64,000 nt of DNA from Pyxicephalus adspersus (lineage: Eukaryota; Chordata; Amphibia; Anura; Pyxicephalidae): positions 23,913,549 to 23,977,548 of the forward strand of contig NC_092859.1 in the NCBI RefSeq assembly GCF_032062135.1. The letters are read 5' to 3'. This document shows, piece by piece, positions 12,901 to 27,500 of this stretch. The translations under genes were made by a program, and so were the position numbers. Within the stretch, counting starts at the first letter, position 1. Each line of letters opens with the position of its first letter. The notes beneath the pieces are model-generated. The model was not told the origin of the DNA. It made no database searches and saw nothing but the letters and a program-made list of their open reading frames with translations.

Positions 12901-15469
12901 TACAGCAGTTTCTTCACTTTTTTTCTGTTATGTTGGTATCATTTTATTTTGTTGTGTTGCTTTGTCTAATGTATGTGGCCCATCCATACAATCATATCAA
13001 AGTGGGATGTTAAGTAAAAAGGCCTTGAGCCCAATACATAGCCAATACCCCACATCATTATGTCGGCATTCACAATGTATACCTAGTGTTATCATAGTAA
13101 TATCCAACATCATATGCCATTTTAGGCTGACTTGTAGCATGCTTCCATATGACGGATATGTGCTTGAAATTATCATCATGCAAGCCTCAGTAGAAAGCTT
13201 CCTCATTTGCTGAAGCCATTTATCTATACCTGTAAAAATAAAGTACTGTCCTTATAGTGCTACCTAGTTTTTGCTGAGATCAACTACAAGTGATTAGTAA
13301 ATAAAATCCCAAGCAACACTTTTTCTGTTTTGGATGTAGTAGGGAGAAGTTGGAGGCTTTAAAATCCAAAAGATCCATAATCCAAGACAAGTGTTGTCTA
13401 GAGTTGGGCTTTAAAGTTAGATGTGCATTAGGCTTGCCTAGAAGCATAAGTTAAGTTTTGGCCCCGATAGGCCTATGTTGTGTCATCCAATACAGTAATG
13501 TCATCTTCCTGTCCGTGTCCCTCTCTCTTGCACTCTCTTGTTTCTGTCATACTCTGTAATGGTTTGTTTGCCACTTTCACTGTTGCACTTTTTACGTTAA
13601 TAAATTTTGACTTTTAATTTTTTCCCTGGCTTGTGACTTATTCTTTAATTCTAGTTGTGGGAGGGATGGGAGGGTTTACCACTGAAAAATCGCAAGGAAA
13701 GTCTTGCTTTGTGCAGACGCTACAACAGTAGTCTGTAGGGCATCAGGTGCAGGAGGCATTTACAAGAAGCTTTATCCAAGCCCTACCCTTTTCTTTCTGT
13801 TCCCATTTGAGAATTTTCCCCTTATTTCCTGTCTTGGTGATACAATAGGAAAAAAGGACATCTCCTCTCAGTTGCCACTGGAACAGTTCTTGCTGGTGGT
13901 TTTGCCCTCCTTTAACATTTTGTATTTCCTATCACTTTATGTGGCTTCAAAATGATCACCAGAATAAATAAACAGTCCCTGGAGGGGATGTAAACATCAA
14001 TAAGAAATGGAAGGGGATTCTAATCATTCCCCACCCTATGCAAAACAAAAAGTAACTTTGATTAAACACTTGTATGCAAGCTTTTGCAACACTTAATAAT
14101 GCCAGTGTATACAGGGCTGCGATTTATTCATCGTACTTGTACAGGCTTTGATATCTCTTGGTGATGTAAAGCTCCAGCAAAATCTTCCCATATTCCAGTT
14201 ATGTATTAATTTTAAATCTTTACATTGTAGTCCCAGTATTTGAGATCTTCACTTCCCTTTTTCCAGTGGTACTGAAAGCTGATCTTGTATTTCATGCCTT
14301 GGACAACAGCAGGAGAGGATTTTAGCTCATAGGAGGAGGAGAACCCAGTAAAATAGCGGGAAGATTCTTTTGGATAGTCCACTGAGCAGCTTGGAAGATA
14401 CAGGGTCACTCTACCCATTTAGCATCTCCAGGACACAAGACTGGCTGTACAGAACTAAATCCTTTGGTGTAGGATCTAGCCATAATATTTTGTAGCCACA
14501 GTTGACTATTTTGCAAATTTAAAAAAAAAAATCCTCAATATAAAATTTGATGCCTCTCCCTCAAAGTGTTCTCATGTCTGTTCTGTGTGTACTGAATAAT
14601 TTGTTGTGGGCTTTGCTGTATGCTTTATTCAATATATGAACGGTGTACCTGTCTTGTGTTTTTCTCCCTTGTGATGTCCTGAATTTTATAGCAATATATC
14701 ACCACATTCGGCTGTTCTTCATAAAGGGGAGTCACAGATTTTTGACAAGCTCACTAAGAGCAATTTGCATTGACAGGTCCCATGCAGTCACCATGACATG
14801 CAGACAACAAATAACACTGGTCCTTGATTAGCTAATGATGTCCATTATGGAGATCTAAAGTTACCCTCAGTCACTCTTTATTATGCATTTTAAATAATCC
14901 TTTAGAGTCTCTGACAATGATTCCATTTCTGTTCATCCCTTCCTGTCTTTGACAACCTGATTCATGCAAAGGCATTATCAAGACATGAACTGAGGCTAAA
15001 TGCCTGTCACAGAAAGACAACAAATGTAACTTAACTTTAGCACCTAACTCTATCTAAAACAAAAATCATATGAACTGTGTCCAATTTTGAACAGAACTGG
15101 GGAAGGATGGAATGGTATTGCTGTGCTTCTGTTGGGGTATTTCCTTTCACTTCCTGTCCTAAGGTGCTCCAAATTCTAAATGTAAAGTTAGGGCTTAAGA
15201 TCAACATCAGGGTCTATTCTACACCCATCACTGTAGAAGCAGCTGTATTATATAAATGTAGCCTTTATTATTCCTAGACTTGTGTAGGTTTTTTCTGGCA
15301 TTCTCTGACAAGTTTCCCCCTATTTATTCAAAAATAAAAATGACCAATAGCAATTTTAGTGCGCTTCAGGAAAAGTCAATAAGTGTTTGTATCTGTTATA
15401 AATAATCCAGAATGATTAGACTGTTCCTATGCATACCAACAATTCAAAAACATGAAGTCATAAAAAAAA

Positions 15470-15523
<54 letters not shown>

Positions 15524-18500
15524 CAATACATATCCTTTGGTTTTGTGTACATCTAGCAGCAACCCTCCCTCCTCCTACAATGGTGAATAGGATCCGTAAC
15601 ATTTTTTCATGTAGGAATACCTTTCCTGCATGTCTAAGTAACATGCAAATTACTTAAATGAACTTTTGCGTATTTTTATGCCCAGTACTTTAAAAATGTA
15701 TCTAATTGTATTTGATATTTACAATAATTTACAGCCAGTGGTTAATAAAGCACACGTAAGAAGGTAAGAACATGAGTTTCTTACAGGTTCCAATAATTGC
15801 TTCTTCTGTGATATTGACCTGGACGGCAGGGGAGATTAGATAATGCAGAGGTACATCGAACCACTTGGCTTCAATCACATTTACACCTTAGCATGCTGGC
15901 ATTAAAGTGCCCTGTGTTATCACAAATCATGTTAGAATGCTTCAAAAATATTATTTTATTACCTCGACCAAAAAAAATACATCATAGTAGAAAAAACTAA
16001 AAGATTACCTGAAGCCAATTTTTTAAAATTTTATCTTGGAGTTGGAAAGGTAACAAAAACCGTATTAGTTTATATTTTTTACTGTTCGTTTTACCTAGAG
16101 TACAGAATGGTTTAAACCCTCAGTTAAAATATTTTCCATAACAGGGTTTGACCAAACACAAAGTCATGTGATGGTATTAACGGTGCAAGTCTATACCATC
16201 TATTAGTAGCAACCCTTATTTTATTACACCACACCTTAGGATTTAGGCACTGCAGCAAGAAACATTATGTAACAAAATTAAAGCATTCCTTTTACAACTA
16301 AATAACTTATAGCATCTTGCAATCATACAGTGATTTATCTAGTTAAATTCTACACATTGCAAATTTCCCTTCTTAAAAATTTATATATATTTTTTCAAAA
16401 ATGGTTACTGAACATTTGAAATGTCTTCAATTATTAAAAAAAATAATTATTAATAATTATTTAAAGATTTATGTGTTGCAGCAGTGGGTTGCTATCAAGA
16501 ATTTTATCTCCTATGCCCTTAAATTTAGAGAAATTCGCTAAAAATGTTATTGGTTGACTATTTTACTGATTTGTATAGTTGAGAATTTCTGACTCATATA
16601 GTTTGGCGTTAGAAGCTCACCTCTCGTGGTGTCTTGCAGGTCCAAGCCTAAACGGTGTTGAGGATCACAGTTTGGCCAAAAGGCTTCGAGCCACTCCAGA
16701 GCGCATTGAGCTGGAGAACTATCGGGTGTCTATGCAGAAAGAGGAGCTGGAGGAAGTACCAGAGGAGACATTGGCAGAGCACAATCTGAGCAGCCTTCTT
16801 GATAAGGGTGTAGAAGACGAGGAGGAAGCCGCCAGCAGGTAAGGAGTCAGAAAATAGGCAATGTAGTGACTGTAAAACATCATTATTCAATGACATGAAC
16901 TTTCACACAGTAGTTGGTGTATCTGCCCTGCTACAATGTCATAATAAGAGTAATATCGTTTTTTCAAGTAAAGCCCCAATTTGTTCATTTGACATTCTGA
17001 AGCAGTGTCATCACTTGGCTTAGTAGTGACTGCAGATACCAGATTTGTAAATTCTGGAGAGGGTTATGAAAACCACTGGAGTCCTAAGGGATGGATTTTA
17101 AGAAAAGCTGATCTTTATTACAGAGGGAATATCACCATCCCTGTGTGTGTTGTAATAACTTTGTGTATGATTTTATCATTATGTAGCAATTTTTGCTGTT
17201 GGCATAATCACATCATCTATAATTATAATAATAATATCTGCAATGTAGATTAACATTCTTTCAGCAAGGGGAGCTCTGCCTGGGAAGAGTAACACAATTT
17301 GTGCACATTTGGTTTGAAGTAACATTGTCATCACCCTCAAACATTCCTGAAATCATTAAACTGTAAGACAAAAAATTCATACATCCATAATCCTATGTTT
17401 ACTATCTGCTCTTCATTGAAGTTCTATAGCCTTTAATCTAAATTTTTAGAATTTAGCACATTATTATTATTCAACAGGATTTATATAGCACTAACATATT
17501 GCGCAGCGCTGTACAATAAATAGGGGTTGTAAATGACAGACAGATACAGACAGTAACACAGGAGGAGAGGACCCTGCCCCGAAGAGCTTACAATCTAGTA
17601 GGTGGGGGAAGTCTCACACAATAGGAGGGCAGGTAATGATTGGTGGGAAGTAGTGAGGGTTTTAAAAGACAGAAGAAGATGGGTAGGCAAGTTTGAAAAA
17701 ATGGGTTTTTAGTGCTCTTCTAAATGAGCAGAAAGTAGGAGCAAACCGAATAGGACGAGGAAGAGTGATCCTGAGAGTTGGGGCAGCTTTAGAAAAGTCT
17801 TTAAATGGTATGTGTGACGAGGTTATGAGTGAGGAAGTCAGTTGTAGGTCATTGGAGGAGCAGAGAGAGCAGCTAGGGGAGTATTTTTCCATCAGGTCAG
17901 AAAGGTAAGCGGGACAAGAACTGTGGAGAGATTTGAAGGGAGCTTGAATTTGATTCTAAGGTGAAGTTGAAGCAAATGAAAAGAACTACAAAGAGGGGCA
18001 GCAGAAGAGGAACGGTGGGAAGGATGGATGAGTCTGGCTGCAGCATTCATAATAGATTTTGGAGGAGAGAGTCGGGTTAGTGGAATACCAGAGAGGAGGA
18101 TGTTTCAGTAGTCCAGACGAGAGATGATAAGAGCGTGTACAAGGAGTTTTGTGGTCTCTGGGGGACAGGTGGAACTGTTGGATGACTTTGTCCCCCAATG
18201 TGTGAGTGTTTCATTCTCCATCCCTTACATTAATTACTACAGGACTCAACAGTGATTTAAGGGTTAGTGGAAGGAACCACAGTGTGCTACAAAGAACACA
18301 AATCCCACCTAACCAAATGTGTTGAATTCTGAGGTTTGATAAAAAGGTGATTGAGGCACCAGCAGAGTAGAGATAGTTTTAATACCTCTTCTGTGACCGG
18401 GAATTACTTTGGGAAATTATTGGAGAGGATAAGAGTTTATCTTAAAAAGGGAGTATTTTCCTTTGATAGCTGCAGAGATGTTAACATGTCCTGTGGATCT

Positions 18501-21500
18501 CTTCTGTATGTGCTGTCTTAGCAGCTCCGAGTCAGAGATGGAGGAAGATGAAGAGCAACTGCCCACCTCCGATCTTGGGGGCGTACCGTGGAAGGAGGCA
18601 GTAAAGATTCATGCCAAGTTGAAGGGGAAGAGAGATGGTGAGATGGAGGCTGAGGGAGCTTTGGAGGGTGAAGATAGTGAAGAGCAGGGGGAAGAAGAAG
18701 AAGAGGAGGAATCTGAAGAAGAGGAGGAGGAGCCATCCAGTGAAGGTTGGTTACACATCTTACAACTATGTACCCCAACTGATCTTAATGTGCACATGTT
18801 ATATATAACCTTGTGTAAGCGCCAACAAAGACAAGCTCAGAGCTGTTTTGGGTCACATGTACTGAAACGTGTGTCTTGGTTCATATGACCAGCAGCAACT
18901 CTGTCACTGGCTTCCAGCTTTAGAAAAGTGTTAACTTTGTCTAACAAAGTTGCTGCTACAGTTGCCCATCACATGATCCAGAAATAATGCAGGTTTTTTT
19001 TTCTTTATTAAGTAAATATCTACTTATTATGTTGTGCATTTAATGTTAGATATACAAATAAAGATGTGTCGAAATAATGAATATAAATAACAATGATCTG
19101 AGGGTCAGCTGAAGTCTTCCCCCGATGGAGAGGAGTGCAAAGATTTTATTACTATCACTTTTTTCACATTCAGCCTTCAGTATTATTCCTGTTCTCTCTC
19201 TCTCTCTTTCTTTCTGTCTCATTGTCTCTGGGGCCGGGTGGGGTGTTTGCCTGGTGCCCTCTTGTGTAGAGGGCGAGTATTGTCCCTGGGAGAGGGAGCT
19301 CCAACAGGGTCTCTGGCTCCACCGTATAACTGATGAAGACACAGTTGGTAATTTTAAAGGTATAGCGGCCACAACTTCCTGCTTCACCAACAGAAATAAA
19401 TTAACAGGCAACAGTTCTTACACCACTGAAACAGACTCATCCACACCAGCTCAGGAACTACACTTTTATTTTTATTTAGAGGGAAATATTTATGAAAAAA
19501 TATTCCCATTAGAAATTCACTGTTAATTTTTGGCATGGGGGAATCATGTTGGGTTGTATTATTTCGTTTTCAGTTATATCTTTAAGGGAATCTCTGCATT
19601 AATCACACAACCATTTCTCAGTGGTGTGGGACCTGTTGGATAACTGCATGAATTGTTGGTGCTGCAGTTTGGAATTCATTTTTCCTGCATGGGTTGATTC
19701 CTAGAGCAAGCTCAAAAATCCCTTATGGCAAAGGATTATGACTCCTATTTTAATTTTAAAATCCTGGGCCTTTTCTATATCTAATAAAGGCAGAGACCAG
19801 AGAAGTCCCCTGATCCTTTTACAGTCACCCTTGGAGTATTCTAATGCATGATGTAACCTATAGCTTTGCCTTTTTTGTTTTTTCTTAACTCTTGACATTG
19901 CTAAAGGTGCAATCAGACCTAAATCTTTTTGGGGTTTCCCCAATTCATTCCATCTGTTCAGGGGCTGCATACAGCTGCAAAGTTTTTACCAGCTGTAACT
20001 TGTTATTAACTGAGTAGGACTGCAGCCAAAAGATTCGACTTTTGCAGTCAGCGGTTGACTTTTTATTTACTTTTTTTTTTTTACTTTGTCTATAAATCAT
20101 TTTACACTTTTACTTACTGTTAGCAACCACAAAGGTAACATTATTTGGTTTTTTGTGTCTGGCAGCATTGCATATTTTTAGTTTCCCATGTCAGTTGATA
20201 GGACAGCATATGCAAGCATAGATCATAGATCTAGGAACCCCACCCATGCAGTAGTCGTGAATAGGGACTCAGAAACCCAAACTGTCTGTATTGCACCTTT
20301 TTTTAATTTTTTTTTTTATTTTGCAACAGCTCAGCAGCAGGAAATTTGCAAAACAATCTTCTGATGACAAGGTGCACAATGTTTACGCAGATGTCTGCAC
20401 CTTGTAGTCAGATAAGCCTTCTATCCTTTCTTTTTACCCTCCTAATAACAGTAAGGCATGATTTTGTATTTGCTGTGATCGCTGCTACATATATTTTATC
20501 CTACTAATCAATAAGAACTTAGAGGACATTTCAAAATGAACTGTATTTACATTAAAAATTCAGTCCATCTAGATCTTTAAAGAATTTGTCTATAGACTAG
20601 ATGCATTATAGAGGGTAAAATCACCACATTTATTAGTCATTTTGGCATTATGCCTGTTTAGCTGTGTTAAAAAAAATAACAGCTTATTGACGGGGACCTT
20701 GTGTGCTAGTAAAGTTCAGTCTTTTAGGCTTATGAAGGAGGCATACAGTATTATTCTCCAATAACATGTATAAAATACATTCAATCCATATATAATTTTA
20801 AGGGAAAGGTTTTTTATTGAACAAATATTTTGGTGATAGAATCTGTTTTGAACTTGATTCTATCTTGAAAGCTATTTTTATAGCTGACTTGAAAGCTATT
20901 TTTTTTTATGAAGTGAATTTCAATGAAATTCTACTGCTTTGAACTACAAGTCCTATCATCTTTTGGCAGCTTGAACATTGCCCTGCTTAAACTTTTAGTT
21001 CTGCAACAGCTGGTAAAAGAAATTTTTTCAGGGGCGGCTTTCTGCTTTCTGCTAATCTGATTAACTCTACGCTGCACTCTTGCCCCTTGGTGTTGTTTTG
21101 ATCTCACTGTACTTTTATTCCTCCTGCCTTTATTCGGCTGTAACTGTCCTATTTCTGCCCTGTCTCTGTTATCCTCCATATCTCTGTCAAACCTCTGCCT
21201 CCCTCCAGCTGGGAACCTCAAACTGCAGCAGACGCTGTCCCCAGTGGACCCTATGGAGATAAAGGCCGATGTTCACTGGACTCACGTCCACAAGGTTAAT
21301 GAAGAGCAGGAAGGGGAAGAAGTGGGTGTGTCCTCTCCATCCAAAGGTAACCCCACCTTCCTTCCTATTGAATAACTGCATTCATAATGTGCTGGGTATT
21401 TAACAATATATTTTAAAGCAGTGGTTGCCCACCTTTTCAGGCCTACAGACCACTAAATGCACTCACTCCAGACTGTGCATGCACAGGAAACTTCCCTCAG

Positions 21501-24500
21501 AGGGACATCATAATGCTGGAACCTGCTGACTCTCCCATCGCAGGTTGAGTCCAGAGAAAAAAACCTGCACACCCTCCTGAGTCTGCAATCCGTACGGGTG
21601 ACGTGGTCCGCGTCTGTGGCCTGTGCGCCCCATAAGCGGGGTCCTGGGGCGCACCGGTCACAGCCGTGGACCACCAAAGTTTTCCCACGGACCACAGGTT
21701 GGCGACCGCTGTTTTAAAACGATCACTAGGTGGAAATTTGTTACAAGGTGGAAACATTCACAATATGGACTGGTTTTGCGGTTTCAAATGCAAACACTTC
21801 TACTGAATGATTTCCAATTTCTGTTTTAATTTTAACCCACTTAACTATATTTAAAGCACAACTCGTCCAACAAGAGTCAGTACTCAGTACTTTGTAAGAG
21901 ATATTTATGACCTGACTTGCTTTCTTAGGTCTGTGCAGGCTTTTGAAATTTCAGGTAAGGAATTTAAAACTTTTTCAGGCCAACAGAAAAAAAACAACGT
22001 TGAAATACAAATTTAAAAGCTGTTATAACCTGCCAAAATGTTTGTTTTCTGTATATACAGCACTGGGTTTTACAAAGCTTTGTTACCCAGTACAACCTTG
22101 CCTGACAGGGCAGGAGACCTGACTTTTCAGGGTTCTGCTTCAGTTTAGTAATGGCAGCCAATGACTGATCAGTGAAGTATTGATACTCCTCCTGCCCAGG
22201 CTTAACTTGGGTGTACTTAGTCTTTACAGATTCAACTTAGTAAAAAAATTGGTACTTACACTGTTTATGGTGCAATATTGAATTATATAATAACGGATTA
22301 CAGAACTGCATTTATTTTTGACCTGCTTTAAACATTAATTGACACATGGGTGTGTGGGCTAACCTTTCCCCTGCTATGACAAGCCACATTTGATCTCTGT
22401 GTGTAAAGTAGGGAGTACTTTAAAAGCCTGTACAAGCATAAGAGAGCCTAGCAGGTCATCATGCTGTCTAATATCAGGAAGGGGTATGGTTTATGTTCAT
22501 TATATTCTGGTTGATTCTTCTATTACCTCTGGTTGCCAAGTAAAATACATTTGATAAAATGTTTGTGTTTGGAGGTCAGAAGTTGGTCATTTGAACTATT
22601 TAAAGTGTACCTGTCACATATCTGAAATGGAGGCTTTGGTTGCACCAATACAATATAGTCACATGAATTTCCTGGTAATCAGCAGTAGAGCTTGCAATGT
22701 TGAAGGTTCCTAGGTTGCTAGTAGGCTGCATACAAAGTGGCCATATAACTGGTACACTTTACACTTGTATTTTATTAACAATTGAAATTTTTTTGCAGGT
22801 TCTCTTTCCTTGAGTTTCCAACAGCAAGGCTATTGTTTAAATCTAAAACAAAAAACAGTTACAATGGCTCCAGCCAAATGCCAGGGAAAGAAACAAATCC
22901 CTCCTGTGCTCTGATTCAATTTGCAGCATTTATTTATTTATTATCAATTTTGATTGACTCCTTGTTGTTCCTCTATCGTAGCGCTCAAGCTCCCATCCCA
23001 ACGCCATGACCCTGTTAGAGCGTGGCTGGAGTCCGTGTCTGGAGGTAGATGGGGGTCACCTAGACCCCTCTGAAGAACTTTGTGCTTGCGGCTGTAGGCC
23101 TGTTCTGCCCTGTGCATGCACGCTATGCGCTGGCTGTGGCTTGTGTGGCGCACAATCTGTCCTTATACACTTGCGTTTTTTCTCTGCTTACACAAAAGAG
23201 GAACATATACGGCTTATATATGAGCGAGGTTAATGAATTCATGTAGAGGGTTCAGTTAGCGGTAAGGTTAGGTGTTGGTGGTCAGGTAAAGATGAATATA
23301 TTTTATGGTATGTGTGGGCAGAGATTTAAGTGTTAGGGTTCTGGTATTTCTCAGAGATAAACTTAAAAGTATTAGGGTGTAGTTAGGGGAAGAAAGATAG
23401 GTTCAGGTAGGATGACAGTTGAAGCAGGGGGGAATTAGGCATTATGGTTCACGAAAGAAGGAAGGTTAAGTGTTACAGGTCAGGACAGTGTTAGGTTTCA
23501 TGTAGTGGAGGGTTATATATTCGGGATCGGGTTTTTAGGGATAGCTTAGAGGTGACTGAGTCTTACCCAGTGTTAATACATTGACATGTTTACTCCCCTG
23601 AATTTAAACACTAAGAATTACTGCAACAGGTTCTTGACCCTAGAAACCAATACTATCATCCCCTAGTATGGCCAATGGTGACTTAAAACCCCAGCAGTGC
23701 TATGTAACAGAAATCTCGCTTACACCGATGCAGTGTGCTTAGGCGCGTAGGGTTCTTTGCGACTTTTGGAATTGGGCACATGCACGATGTTGAAGATGTT
23801 TCTGTGTTAATGTACAACACTATGTATAAATTTAAAGAATCTTTGCCCCTGTTGGTGTTCTGTGTACAGCCATGTAACAGCTGAGCCATTTGCAGAACTG
23901 TCTAACTTATTACTGTGTTGCTTTGTGTAATGTTAAATTTGTTTGTTGCCTTTCCTCTGGATAGGATTAACCATTGGGGTTTGTGAATAGTTTTACCTCT
24001 TCTCTGCAAGTAGGGGGTGCTAAACAATTCATCTAAGACCGCATTTTCATTACAACACCATAACAGAGCAACACTGTGACCATGATTGTTGTAAACAAAT
24101 TACAGTAGAACCCCGGTTATCCAGAACTCAGATAAGCAGAAAATTCAGATAACCGGCACCTGACAGCTACGTTTCTTGATTGTTCCTGCAGCCCTAGCAG
24201 CCAGAGCTTTGGCATGTGTTCTGCATCCAAGAATACATACCACAGCTCCGCTAGGTCTGCAGGAGCAATCGGGAGCAGAGCAAAGCTCTGCTGATTGCTC
24301 CGCTCAATGATTGGCTGAGAAAAGGGAAACTGTAATGACACTCAAGCCTCATCAAGGTTTCCCTTTTTTCAGCCACTCAGGACTAGAGGTGAATTAAACA
24401 AGTCTCCCCATTCAAGTCTAGTGCGGAATTGCTGAGAAACCTCAGTTTCAGAGTAACCTTAGTTAACAGTAATCTACACTTATCTGTAATCTGCCATTCC

Positions 24501-27500
24501 CTGTGGGTGCCAGATAACCAAGGTTCTACTGTAATAATATGTCTCGTGGATCCTAACCTGTTGCAATTCAGCTAAATAAGTAGCATATTTGTAGCAATTT
24601 AAAGGTGCCCTCATCAGAGTAATCTGTGTCAGACATTTATGAACATAGCAACATTTTACACAGGCACCAGGATTTATTTTCTTAAATTATCTAATGAGCC
24701 AGCATTTTTTTTCAGGAAGTAGCCAGTTACACTAAATTATGCCTTAAGGTGCTATCTGCTTGGAGGCAAAGCAGATATTATCAAGGAAAATACTAAAATC
24801 TCTGTGAGAGTTAGTAAATACCTGGAAGGGTCACATTGACACATTACTGACAGGTCAACATTTACAGTATATTTTATGATGCCCCAACACAGCAGTGCTT
24901 AGGCAACTTCAATCAAAATTTCTATATGTTCAAGACAACCTTGTCATTAAGTTCTTGTCAAAGTTTTGGTAGCAGGTTGCCTTTTTCTGTTTGTAATTTG
25001 CAATTAATTTCCTTGAATCCGATTGGGTTGAGTCAATTTGGACGCTTAGCAGTGTTCTCCTAAAATCACTACATTGTTAGCAGCCCCCCTGGTGGCAGAG
25101 AGGTGGTAGTGCTTACATGCTGACTAATGCTTTATAGCACAATCTATGATTAGTAAATAACTAACCCTGAATTTAGTGGGTTGTATCCAGCTTGGGTATG
25201 AGTACTGCACTGTGTCCATTCATCCTCTCATATTCTTATCCTCATCTTCCTATGTCTCTGTCATTTCATCTGTTCTCTGCTTTCTCTTCCTGGGTGCTCT
25301 CTCCTTTATCTCCCTCCCTCCTCCCTCAGCTCTGTGTGAAGATGAAGACGCTGAGGCTGAGGTTCTTGGGTCAGGTCTTGTTGAAGCTGACGCAGGAGGT
25401 GACGGGGACACATCTGCTGATCTTGGTGACGGTATGTAGGCCTCTGTGCTTGGTGATTGGGCTATAGATGATGCAGAAAGAGAAATTATTACTATAAAAG
25501 TAGAACACTCTTTTCCTTCCTTCACTGTTCTGCATATTAGGTTTCAAACAGATAATTTTATATATAAGAGATACCAAAGTTCAAGCAATAGGTGTGTTTG
25601 GGACAGCTCTCTCAGGTAAGCAAAAGTGGTTCCTATATCAGCAGATTCTTGAACAAAAGTATTGGCTATAACCAGTCTTTACAGCAGTACCTGGATGAGA
25701 AAACCTGCTGTAGGTTAGTCAGGCAGCACAAAATTAGGATTCTCAAACTGATTTGTAAATTTTGATGCAGGTATCTCATTTTAATAGGCAGCAGCACTAG
25801 GTATCCCCAATAATCTAAATTTTTCATCAATCAGATGATGACATCCCATCAGATGCAGAAGCAGAGGAACGTCTGCAGCAGGCAGAGAGACTGAAACTTA
25901 AATTGGATGAGGATCTGGAGGCCGAAGTGGTGACACCGGCTCATCAAGGTGGAGTTTATGTTTTAAAATTTTCTGATGGGACCCCTTACAAAAATTAAAT
26001 AATTTTACAATTATTTTACAAAAAGATTTTTATAAAAAGTGGTAAAATACATGTATGCATTGTCTGAGGGACTGATAACCATGTTGCAACAATATATGAG
26101 AATGGAAAGAGGTTGTTTGGACACAACTTACATCAGAGGATTTTAAAATAATGGACATTTTTGTTTTAGAAGCTGAAAGACCTCCTATTCTAGTTGAAAA
26201 GACCCCGCAGACAGCAGTAATCTCTGCAATCAGGACTCCTAAGGAGGATGCTGGGAAGGTGGGTGAGAATTTATACTGGAAATATAGACAGTGCAAATAA
26301 ATTCTGTAAATAATACATTTACCCCATTGTAGATGGAAACTTTTTTTTAGCTAATTTTTTATTGTGTCCCCAGCACTCTATGAAATCTCCTCGGCAGGAC
26401 CTGGCCTCTCCCGGAGTCAGATTCTTCCATGAGCCTTTCTTACCACCTACAGGGAGCAAAGTGACGTATCCTTCAGAACAGAAACCTTTGACCCCTCTTT
26501 CACCTGTGTGCTCCCAACCAGTTGCAGCACAAGAAACTGTTATCCCAAAGTCTCCTGTAAAATCATCTCCACTTCCACCTCTTGGGCGCCCCTTAAGGTC
26601 CCCAGGTTCTCCCATCTGCTCCCAACCTCTGCCTTCCGCAGATTCAGCTAATCCCCCTTCCACCCCATCACCTGTATGCCTGCAGCCCTCTCCAGTTATT
26701 ACATCCACTCCTCTGGCCACACTTCCTTATACTGAACAAGAACTGACTAGCCCCAATTCAGATGAGGCAATGAAGCGCATTGATTTAATAGAAGAGTTCT
26801 GGATGAAGAGTGCAGAGATTCGCCGAAGTCTTGGGTTAGCCCCTGTTGACCGGAGTCGAACCTCTGAAATCAGTTTTCCAGCCATTGATACCTCGGCTAC
26901 ACGAACACAGCTTCCTAAGTCAACACCCAAGGAGCTGAAGTCTCCATCACTGAAACCTCAACAGGCTTCCAAGAAAGTGAATACAAACAGGTTGGACGCT
27001 GAGCTTCTCTCACCACTTACTCCAATATCACCTTCTGAGAAAGAGCTTAAGAGCTCAGAAGGTGAGAAAAAGGACCTTTCAACCAGTTCTGGCCTTGGTT
27101 TGAATGGTAGCCATTCGAATACCCGGACAGTGGCCAGCGAGAGCTTTAACACATCCGACTCTGCTATGCTTACTCCTCCTTCTAGCCCCCCTCCTCCTCC
27201 ACCCCAAGGAGAAGAGCCTGCTACTCTTCACCGGAGTCTAGTCTCTTGGCAAAATGGACCAGAAACCGTCCCAACACCCCCTGAAGCACAAGTTAAACCT
27301 CAAGAGGTCTCCAAGCCCCGTCCAAAGTTGGAAGAAGTTCGAAAATCCTTTGTAGAAAGTGTGGATGAAATACCATTTGCTGATGATGTAGAAGACACGT
27401 ATGATGAAAGGACTGAGAACTCTAGCTGCCAGGAAAGGTTCTACACTCCACCAACCAGCCAGAGAAAGCCCCAAAGGCTGGCACTTAACAAAGAGAATGG

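Noticed and set aside
18518..18797. Minus-strand Ser/Pro-rich ORFs
   Set aside because: Antisense of the GAA/GAG-rich acidic exon.
26319..26720. 133-codon minus-strand ORF
   Set aside because: Shadow of the large MICAL3 exon on the other strand.
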